Origin: Paracnuella aquatica | GTDB taxonomy: Bacteria; Bacteroidota; Bacteroidia; Chitinophagales; Chitinophagaceae | Direction of reading: 5' to 3' | NCBI RefSeq assembly: GCF_003332885.2 | Contig: NZ_QOWJ01000004.1 | Span: forward strand, 62,001 to 126,000 | DNA: 64,000 nt | Shown here: positions 52,420 to 59,547 of the stretch, piece after piece | Numbering within the stretch: the stretch's first letter is position 1 | How the letters are laid out: each line of letters begins with the position of its first letter | Made by a program: the position numbers and the translations under genes | Notes under the pieces: generated by a model | The model's database searches: none | What the model was told of the DNA's origin: nothing | Seen by the model: only the letters and a program-made list of their open reading frames with translations

Positions 52420-53070
52420 ATGAAAGCGATTGCAGCCCTCCTTATTGCCTTTATCCTGCAGGCGGCAGCGGCCGGTGCACAGTCGCAAACGATTGCGCTA
52501 TTTGATGGCAAAACATTCAACGGCTGGGAAGGCGATACAATAAATACATGGCGCATTGAAGGCGGTGCACTGGTGGGCGGTTCGCTTACAACCGAAGTAC
52601 CGCGCAACGAGTTTATTGCCACCACCAAAAGCTTTTCCAACTATGTGCTCCGGCTCAAATTCAAGCTCACCGGCCACGAAGGATTCATCAATGGCGGCGT
52701 GCAGTTTCACAGCCAGCGCATCAAAGATCCTGCCCATGAAATGACCGGTTACCAGGCCGATATTGGCGATGGCTATTGGGGCAGTTTGTACGACGAATCG
52801 AGGCGCAACAAGCTACTGGCGGTAGCTGATACGGCGCAGATCAAACGCCTGCTGCGCCGCAACGATTGGAATGATTACGAAATCCGCACCGAAGGAAAGA
52901 CCATCCGCATTTTTTTAAACGGCGAACAAACCATCGCCTATACCGAAGAGGATGCCGCGATTCCGCAATCGGGGCTCCTTGCATTTCAGGTGCATGGCGG
53001 CGGCAAAGTGCAGGTGCACTACAAGGATATTTTTTTACAGGAAATAAATAAGCAGGCACCTGCGCAGTGA
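52420..53070 (+). CDS. DUF1080 (3-keto-disaccharide hydrolase-like) exported protein
   Basis: The frame opens at TTG 52324, but ATG 52420 gives a proper signal peptide (MKAIAALLIAFILQAAAAGA) and a 216-residue protein. A single DUF1080 concanavalin-like jelly roll follows: IALFDGKTFNGWEGD, NYVLRLKFKLTGHEGFINGGVQFHSQRI, the Tyr/Asp-rich EMTGYQADIGDGYWGSLYDESRR and WNDYEIRTEGKTIRIFLNGE. Members have been shown to cleave 3-keto-glycosides in gut Bacteroides. Here the likely makers of 3-keto sugars would be exported propeller dehydrogenases rather than a GMC or Gfo/Idh enzyme, none of which is in the window. It lies between the VCBS gene and the cupredoxin-propeller gene. Confidence 0.87.
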   Translation: MKAIAALLIAFILQAAAAGAQSQTIALFDGKTFNGWEGDTINTWRIEGGALVGGSLTTEVPRNEFIATTKSFSNYVLRLKFKLTGHEGFINGGVQFHSQRIKDPAHEMTGYQADIGDGYWGSLYDESRRNKLLAVADTAQIKRLLRRNDWNDYEIRTEGKTIRIFLNGEQTIAYTEEDAAIPQSGLLAFQVHGGGKVQVHYKDIFLQEINKQAPAQ

Positions 53071-53197
53071 GCCGAGTGTTTTGACGGATACAAACATGCA
53101 TTTGCATCCATCAAAAACACTTTTGTATTCTATCGAAATGCAACCAATTCAATACCCGAAACCAACCAATCATTACACGAATAAACCACACGATTGT

Positions 53198-56074
53198 ATG
53201 CCCTTCTATCGTCTTTTAATCTGCCTGTTTTTTGCCATGGTGCTGCACCCTGCAGCATTTAGCCAACAAGCCAAAAATGCTACCGCAAAAACTGCCAAAG
53301 CAAAAGAATACGACCGCGATTATACGCTGCAAGCCACCATGCTGGGCTACTTTGGCACCGATGGCACCCGCAACCCGGTATTGAAAGCGCAAAGCGGCGA
53401 ATCGGTGCGCATCACCATTGTGAACGGCGAAACGATGACCCACGATATTGCCCTGGAAAAGATGGGCGTAAAAAGCAAGGTGCTGGTGGAAAAAGGCAGC
53501 ACTACCAGCATTGTATTCCAGGCGCTGCAAAGCGATACTTATTTCTGCACCATTCCGGGGCACCGGCAGGCAGGTATGGTGGGCAAATTTGAAGTAGTGG
53601 AAGGCCCCATTACTGATGGCAACACGGTAAGCGGTATCAGGCCCAAAGCAGAGGGCAAAGACCTGAACCTGAATTTTGAATCGGGCAACCTGCAGGACTG
53701 GACCGCAACCGGCTCAGCATTCAACAATGCATTGATCAGCGCCGAGCCATCGCCGGTACACGAAAAAGACATGAAGATTGGTTTTTCGGGCAACTATTTT
53801 CTGACCAGCGGCGGCACCAAAAACTATAAGCAAACCGGCACACTCACATCGGCGCCCTTTACCGTCACGCATCCGTTTGCTGCATTTAAAGTATCGGGCG
53901 GCGCCTTGCAGGATACCCGCGTGGAACTGGTGCGTGCCGACAACAAGGAAGTGATTTTCCAGATCACGGGCTCGGGTCGGGCTACGCTGCAACCCGTGGT
54001 GGTGGACCTTTCGGCGCACCTGAATAAGGAAATATTTATCCGCATTATTGACAACGAAACCGGCATTTCGCAGATCCCATACATCGGTGATGATACCTGG
54101 GCACACATTAATTTCGACGACTTTCTTTTTTACGCCACCCGCCCCGATTTTCCGAATGAATTGAAAAAAGAAGACATCATTATTTTGCCGCCGCTTGATC
54201 CCATTGTGCATGCAGGACTATCGGCGCAGCAGGCAGCCAAAAGCATGACGGCGAAGGCTGGATTTTCGGTTACGTTGGCTGCATCCGAACCCGATATTAT
54301 ACGGCCCATTTCGTTTACCATTGATGCCAGGGGGCGGCTGTGGGTGGCCGAAGCCCATACCTACCCCGTGCGGGCCCCGGAAGGCGGCGGCAAGGACCGC
54401 ATCCTGATTTTTGAAGACACCGACGGCAACGGCACCCTGGATAACAGGAAAGTGTTTATGGAAGGCCTCAACCTGATCAGCGCCATTGAGGTAGGCATGG
54501 GTGGCGTGTGGCTGGGATCGGCGCCGCACCTGTTGTTTATCCCGGTTGATAAAAAAGGGGACAAACCTGCCGGGCCGCCGCAAGTGGTGCTCGATGGATT
54601 TGGGCTGGAAGACACCCACGAAATCCTGAACAACTTTCGCTGGGGACCCGACGGCTGGTTGTATGGCACGCATGGTGTGTTTACCCACTCCAATGTTGGC
54701 CGCCCCGGCGCACCGGATGGCGAGCGGGTAAAACTAAACGCTGGTGTTTGGCGCTATCATCCCACGGCTAAAAAGTTTGAACTATTTTCTGAAGGAACCA
54801 GCAACCCCTGGGGTATTGATTTCAACGATTATGGCCATTCGTTCATCACTGTTTGCGTGATCCCGCATATGTTTCAAACCATCCAGGGTGCCCGCTACCA
54901 ACGCCAGGCGGGCGAACATTTTAACACCTACACGTACGACGACATCAAGCAGGTGGGCGACCATGTGCATTGGGTGGGCGATCGTGGGCCGCATGCAGGC
55001 AACTTCCGATCGAATGCAGCCGGTGGCGGGCATGCCCATGCGGGTGCCATGATTTACCTGGGTAGCGAGCTTTGGCCCAAAGAATACCGCAACAATATTT
55101 TCATGAACAACATACATGGCAGCCGGGTAAATATGGACCGGCCGGTGCGCAAAGGTTCGGGGTATGTGGCCCACCATGGCGAGGACTTTTTACTGACCAA
55201 TGATACCTGGTCGCAGTGGCTCAACTTCAGGTATGGACCGAGCGGCTCGGTGTACGCTATTGACTGGTACGACAAGAACCAATGCCACAGTTCCAATCCC
55301 GATGTGCACCAGAAAACGATGGGCCGCATTTTCCGCATCAGCCACGAAACCGACAAATGGGTAAAGGTTGATCTGACCAAAGCATCGGATAAAGAGTTGG
55401 TGGCCTATCACCTGCATCCCAACGAATGGTACGTACGCAATGCGCGGCTGAAATTGCAGGAACGCGGCGGCAATAAGAAAGTGCACAAGGCATTGAAAGA
55501 AATTTTGCACAACAATCCGGACGTGACCCGTAAGCTGCGGGCACTTTGGACGCTGCATGTAACCAATGGCCTGAAGGAAGCAGAAGTGTTACAACTGCTG
55601 GATCACGAAAATGAATACATGCGGAGTTGGGCCATTCAACTGCTAGCAGAGAACGAAGCACTGTCACCAGCAGCACTCCAGCGGTTTGCAACAATGGCCA
55701 AAGAAGATACATCGGCGCTGGTGCGCCTGTACCTGGCATCGGCCATGCAGCGCACTGCGGTGGAACAACGCTGGGAAGTATTGGAAGCCTTGTTGCAAAA
55801 AGCGGAAGACAAAGCCGACCATAACCTGCCGCTGATGCTGTGGTACGCTTTTGAACCGGCTGTGCCCACCAATGTAACCCGTGCTGCCGATGTTGCCGCA
55901 AAAGCCAAGGTGCCCCATATCTTACCGTTTACTATTAAGCGGCTAGGCGCCATCAAATCGGCTGAATCCATCAAAGCATTGCAGGAGTTGGAGCAACGGC
56001 TAAAAAGCAACCCCGAAACACATCATAACCACGAGATTGAGGCGTTGCTTAAAAAGGCGCTGGCAAGTAATTAG
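53198..56074 (+). CDS. Cupredoxin/propeller/HEAT fusion, exported (DUF7133-like)
   Basis: The frame begins at 53081, but ATG 53198 gives the signal peptide MPFYRLLICLFFAMVLHPAAFS and 958 residues. Residues about 40-135 are a plastocyanin/azurin-type domain with a full type-1 copper set, His82, Cys117, His122 and Met127 (TYFCTIPGHRQAGM). Residues about 155-320 form a jelly roll (LNFESGNLQDWTATGSAF). Then comes a sugar-dehydrogenase-like propeller (FSVTLAASEPDIIRPISFTIDARGRLWVAEAHTYPVR, DTDGNGTLDNRKVF, HEILNNFRWGPDGWLYGTHGVF) and HEAT-like helices to the end. No CxxCH heme motif is present, unlike the relative at 2272. It is the last gene of its group. A periplasmic oxidoreductase with copper-based electron transfer is inferred. 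Confidence 0.85.
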   Translation: MPFYRLLICLFFAMVLHPAAFSQQAKNATAKTAKAKEYDRDYTLQATMLGYFGTDGTRNPVLKAQSGESVRITIVNGETMTHDIALEKMGVKSKVLVEKGSTTSIVFQALQSDTYFCTIPGHRQAGMVGKFEVVEGPITDGNTVSGIRPKAEGKDLNLNFESGNLQDWTATGSAFNNALISAEPSPVHEKDMKIGFSGNYFLTSGGTKNYKQTGTLTSAPFTVTHPFAAFKVSGGALQDTRVELVRADNKEVIFQITGSGRATLQPVVVDLSAHLNKEIFIRIIDNETGISQIPYIGDDTWAHINFDDFLFYATRPDFPNELKKEDIIILPPLDPIVHAGLSAQQAAKSMTAKAGFSVTLAASEPDIIRPISFTIDARGRLWVAEAHTYPVRAPEGGGKDRILIFEDTDGNGTLDNRKVFMEGLNLISAIEVGMGGVWLGSAPHLLFIPVDKKGDKPAGPPQVVLDGFGLEDTHEILNNFRWGPDGWLYGTHGVFTHSNVGRPGAPDGERVKLNAGVWRYHPTAKKFELFSEGTSNPWGIDFNDYGHSFITVCVIPHMFQTIQGARYQRQAGEHFNTYTYDDIKQVGDHVHWVGDRGPHAGNFRSNAAGGGHAHAGAMIYLGSELWPKEYRNNIFMNNIHGSRVNMDRPVRKGSGYVAHHGEDFLLTNDTWSQWLNFRYGPSGSVYAIDWYDKNQCHSSNPDVHQKTMGRIFRISHETDKWVKVDLTKASDKELVAYHLHPNEWYVRNARLKLQERGGNKKVHKALKEILHNNPDVTRKLRALWTLHVTNGLKEAEVLQLLDHENEYMRSWAIQLLAENEALSPAALQRFATMAKEDTSALVRLYLASAMQRTAVEQRWEVLEALLQKAEDKADHNLPLMLWYAFEPAVPTNVTRAADVAAKAKVPHILPFTIKRLGAIKSAESIKALQELEQRLKSNPETHHNHEIEALLKKALASN

Positions 56075-56211
56075 ATGGTTGCACATTTTCGGTTATGGGT
56101 TGGCGTTACATGTTGGTATACACCGGTAAATTATGGTCGCCTCATTTATTTTGTCTTTTGTTTTATTGGCTAAAACTGGTGTGTTTGGGAAAGCATCATC
56201 CCCCTTAGGGT

Positions 56212-56297
56212 TGTCATGCCGAACTTGTTTCGGCATCTCCTTGTGCTGTGATTAACTCCGCCAGATGTGGGGATGCCGAAACAAGTTCGGCATGACA
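56212..56297. repeat. Palindromic REP/MITE-like element, copy 2
   Basis: Perfect 26-bp arms (56212-56237 with 56272-56297) enclose a 34-nt loop. The arms match the copy at 2067-2153 except for one base pair (C-G there, T-A here), a compensated change. The loop sequences are unrelated. Confidence 0.88.
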
Positions 56298-56387
56298 GAT
56301 GCTGATTTTGAAAAGTGTCCTACAATACCTTCGGAATTATACTTTTTATTTGTAATGCACTTTGCCTGTCAAGTATGCTTTTGCTCC

Positions 56388-56517
56388 TGTCATCCTGAGC
56401 GCAGCGAAGGATCTGAGCCTGCACCTGCAGAAATTTTGAAGAAAAAATGAGCTTGCTCTTTTTAATCAAGATTTTATTACTACAATACTCAGATGCTTGG
56501 CTGCGCTCAGCATGACA
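56388..56517. repeat. TGTCATCCTGAGCGCAGCGAAGG-type inverted repeat
   Basis: The arms at 56388-56417 and 56488-56517 are 30-nt inverted complements with three mismatches. The core CTGAGCGCAGC is shared with a widely dispersed intergenic repeat in Bacteroidota. The 70-nt interior is A/T-rich and non-coding. Confidence 0.75.
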
Positions 56518-56570
56518 AACAAAAGGTTTCTCGTAAAAGGATAACGGTTGGTTGCAACTGTTTGCACATA

Positions 56571-56603
56571 AAAAAATCCCGCATTGGACATGCGGGATTT
56601 TTT
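56571..56603. terminator. Bidirectional intrinsic terminator
   Basis: AAAAAATCCCGCA (56571-56583) pairs perfectly with TGCGGGATTTTTT (56591-56603) around a 7-nt loop. It lies 41 nt past the leftward IorB stop at 56644 and may also end transcripts from the left. Confidence 0.9.
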
Positions 56604-56643
56604 ATTAAGGTTTATAAATCGTTGCTTTCTAAAAATAATACTA

Positions 56644-58815
56644 TTATGCCGGCCGTGCAGTCTTATTCACACCTGCCGGTTTGCCATTAAAAATGGCATC
56701 ATCCACAAATGGTTGGCTGCGCAGGCGCTGCCCCGAGGCTTTGAAGATAGCGTTGCCCACGGCGCCACCGGTTGGTGGCAATGCCGGTTCGCCCAAGCCG
56801 GTTGGATCAATACCGTTGTCTACAAAATAGGTTTCGATCTCGGGTATCTCCGTCATGCGGATGAGGCGGTAGCTGCCAAAGTTATTTTCCTGCGGCGCGC
56901 CGTCTTTAAACGTAAGCTTGCTGTACATGGCATGGCCCAGGCCATCCACAATGCCACCCATCACCTGCTGGCGGGCACCGCTTAGGTTGACCACCTGTCC
57001 GCAATCAGATGCAGCGTAGATTTTTTTGACAACCGGCTTGCCGTTTTGCATGACAACATCAGCTACCTGCGCCACATAGGACCGGTGCGAGAAGTACACA
57101 CTGAAGCCCTGTCCTACTCCTTTTTTGGTACCCCAAGCCGATTTTTCGGCAACCAGTTTGGTAACGCCAATCATGCGGTCAATGTCGTATTTGATGGCAC
57201 CAACCGGGGCGGTCTTTGCTTTTTCCAATAACTCCAACCTGAATACAATCGGGTCTTTTTTTGCTGCCTGCGCTACTTCATCCAAAAAGGATTGCTCCGC
57301 AAAGGCCAGGAAATTGGTGATGGGTGCACGCCATGCACCGGTAGTGATGGGCGATGCATGTTCCACCGAATCGATCAACAGGTGGGGCACGGCACCCGAT
57401 GGAAAATTATCTTCCCGTGTAGGGTTGCCCGAATTGATGCCTACGCCCCTGAGTTTATAGCCAATCATGTTGCCGCTGGCGTCCAGCGCTGCCTCAAAGC
57501 GGTAGCGCACCGCAGGCCGGTAGCTGCCGCCGGTCATATCATCTTCCCTTGACCAGATCAATTTTACCGGCGCTTTAATAATGCTCGATAGTTCGGCGGC
57601 TTCGGTTACATAATCGGTTTTGAGGCGGCGGCCAAAGCCACCACCCAGGCGGGTCATTTCAACGGTAATTTTTTCTTCGGGGACGTTCAGCAATTTCGAA
57701 ACGGCCGTACGGGCCGCACCGGGTGTTTGCGTGGGGCCAACCAGCTCAACGCCGTCTTCCCGTACATGCGCAAAAAAGTTCATCGGCTCCATGGGGCTGT
57801 GCGCAATGAACGGGCACTGGTATTCGGCGCGAACGACCTTTGCAGCAGTACTGAAAGCAGTTGCCACATCGCCATCTTTGCGACGCACCGTTGCCTTATC
57901 CGAATCCAACAGGGTTTTGAACAGGCGGTCGTGGTCTTCGCTGCTTTCCAGTGCGCCATCTTTTTCATACGCCACGTTCAGCAGCCTGCGGGCTTTGATG
58001 ATGGCCCAGGTAGATTTACCTACAACGGCCACATTATTGCCAAACCTGACCACATGCGTGATGCCGGGCACCGCTTTGGCTGCGGCATCATCTACCGATT
58101 TGATTTTGGTGCCAAACGCAGGCGGACGCTGCAACATGGCCAGCACCATTCCATCGCGGTGAAAATCGAGGCCAAACAAGGGCTTGCCGGTGGTGATATC
58201 TTTGTTAGCAACGTTCTTAACAGCCTTGCCAATGAGTTTAAAATCTTTGCGGTCTTTCAGCGGCACATCCTTAGGCACGGGTAGTTTGGCGGCATCTTCG
58301 GCAAGTTCGCCATAACCCAGTTTGCGGCCCGTTTTGCTGTGCACTACAAACCCTTCGCCGGTGGTGCATTCATCAACCGCCACGCCCCATTTTTGCGCAG
58401 CAGCCTGCACCAGCATGTGGCGGGCAGTGGCGCCTGCATTGCGCAGCAATTTCCAGGAGTGCGGCACGGCACCGCTGCCGCCGGTTACCTGCCGGTCGAA
58501 GGCTTTGGTGTCGAGTGCAGCCTGCACCACTTTTACTTTTTTCCAGTCGGCATCCAGTTCTTCCGCCACGATCATAGGAAACGAGGTCAGGATGTTTTGG
58601 CCCAACTCGGGGTTGGGCGAAAAAATGGTGATGGTACCATCGGTGGCGATGGACAAAAAGCTATTAAAACCTAGCCCCGATGCGGCGCCGGATGCATTGC
58701 CGATAATGGCCGGGGCCGCTTCGGCGCTGAGCCAGTTGACGCCCAACATCAATCCGCCGGTGGTCAATAAGGAGGTTCTTAAAAAGGCTCTCCTGCTTTT
58801 ATTTACAGTTGACAT
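56644..58815 (-). CDS. iorB: Molybdopterin-binding subunit of an isoquinoline 1-oxidoreductase-type enzyme (IorB)
   Basis: At 723 residues, it has a twin-arginine signal (KSRRAFLRTSLLTTGGLML, cleaved near SAEA) and belongs to the xanthine-oxidase family large subunits of the IorB type. Features are ITIFSPNPELGQNILTSFPMIVAEELD, GGSGAVPHSWKLLRNAGATARHMLV, YQCPFIAHSPMEPMNFFAHV, RLGGGFGRRLKTDYVTEA and a C-terminal GLGEPALPPTGGAVGNAIFKASG carrying the catalytic Glu region. Such enzymes hydroxylate aldehydes or N-heterocycles in the periplasm and reduce cytochromes. The small [2Fe-2S] subunit gene ends two nt upstream. No third cytochrome subunit or maturation gene is adjacent. It could oxidise aldehydes released from plant material; the substrate is unknown. 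Confidence 0.9.
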   Translation of the reverse strand: MSTVNKSRRAFLRTSLLTTGGLMLGVNWLSAEAAPAIIGNASGAASGLGFNSFLSIATDGTITIFSPNPELGQNILTSFPMIVAEELDADWKKVKVVQAALDTKAFDRQVTGGSGAVPHSWKLLRNAGATARHMLVQAAAQKWGVAVDECTTGEGFVVHSKTGRKLGYGELAEDAAKLPVPKDVPLKDRKDFKLIGKAVKNVANKDITTGKPLFGLDFHRDGMVLAMLQRPPAFGTKIKSVDDAAAKAVPGITHVVRFGNNVAVVGKSTWAIIKARRLLNVAYEKDGALESSEDHDRLFKTLLDSDKATVRRKDGDVATAFSTAAKVVRAEYQCPFIAHSPMEPMNFFAHVREDGVELVGPTQTPGAARTAVSKLLNVPEEKITVEMTRLGGGFGRRLKTDYVTEAAELSSIIKAPVKLIWSREDDMTGGSYRPAVRYRFEAALDASGNMIGYKLRGVGINSGNPTREDNFPSGAVPHLLIDSVEHASPITTGAWRAPITNFLAFAEQSFLDEVAQAAKKDPIVFRLELLEKAKTAPVGAIKYDIDRMIGVTKLVAEKSAWGTKKGVGQGFSVYFSHRSYVAQVADVVMQNGKPVVKKIYAASDCGQVVNLSGARQQVMGGIVDGLGHAMYSKLTFKDGAPQENNFGSYRLIRMTEIPEIETYFVDNGIDPTGLGEPALPPTGGAVGNAIFKASGQRLRSQPFVDDAIFNGKPAGVNKTARPA

Positions 58816-58817
58816 AT

Positions 58818-59276
58818 TTATGCTTTTGTGCTGGCTAATTTGATGGCTTCACGAATGCGGTGGTAAGCGCCGCAGCGGCAAATATTGCCTTGCATGGTGC
58901 GGTCAATTTCCTCCATGGTGGGCTTTGGCTTTTGCTGCAGCAGGGCTGCCGCCGACATGATCTGTCCGGCCTGGCAATAGCCGCATTGGGCCACGTCCAC
59001 TTCATCCCATGCCTGTTGCAACGGGTGGTCGCCATTGACCGACAAACCTTCGATGGTGGTGATTTTGGAGTTGCCAATAGCGCTTACCGGCAACACGCAA
59101 GAGCGGGTGGCCGAGCCATTGAAATGAACCGTGCAGGCGCCGCATTGTGCTACGCCGCATCCGTACTTGGTACCTACCAGGTTCAGGTTGTCGCGCAGCA
59201 CCCACAGCAGGGGCGTATCGGCATCTACGTCCACCTCGTGTGTTTGTCCATTAATTTGAAGTTTGTATAAGGGCAT
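58818..59276 (-). CDS. iorA: [2Fe-2S] small subunit of the IorAB oxidoreductase (IorA)
   Basis: At 152 residues, the N-terminal plant-type ferredoxin domain has ligands Cys40, Cys45, Cys48 and Cys60 ([17 protein letters not shown]...RSC). The C-terminal helical domain carries the second cluster on Cys98, Cys101, Cys133 and Cys135 ([16 protein letters not shown]). It passes electrons from the molybdenum site of IorB. It has no signal peptide of its own, so it must be carried through the Tat system bound to IorB. It lies two nt upstream of iorB, and the two form one transcript. Confidence 0.93.
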   Translation of the reverse strand: MPLYKLQINGQTHEVDVDADTPLLWVLRDNLNLVGTKYGCGVAQCGACTVHFNGSATRSCVLPVSAIGNSKITTIEGLSVNGDHPLQQAWDEVDVAQCGYCQAGQIMSAAALLQQKPKPTMEEIDRTMQGNICRCGAYHRIREAIKLASTKA

Positions 59277-59547
59277 ATAGCTAATATTAAATCAAAGATG
59301 ATTTGGCAATCGGGGCCACTTTTGGCTTGAGAAAATACAAATTTTCCAGTGAATGAGAGCAGTGTGCGACAAAAGCTTGGCTGCGGTCTAGGCAATGAAC
59401 ATATTTGTTGAGCAATTGGTTGCACTGCCCTATTCAATCTGCGCCTGCAAGATTAAGATGATTTAAAATTAACCTGTCGCAAAATGGGGTTAAATAACCT
59501 ATATAAATCCTACAACCAGCTCATGGGACGGCAAAAGCATTAGTGAA

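Larger units (their letters stand above)
56075..56643. other. Repeat-rich intergenic region
   Basis: This 569-nt region between convergent units has no gene. It holds two different inverted-repeat elements (56212-56297 and 56388-56517) and a terminator (56571-56603). Small frames here read through the repeats and are not believable. Confidence 0.7.
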
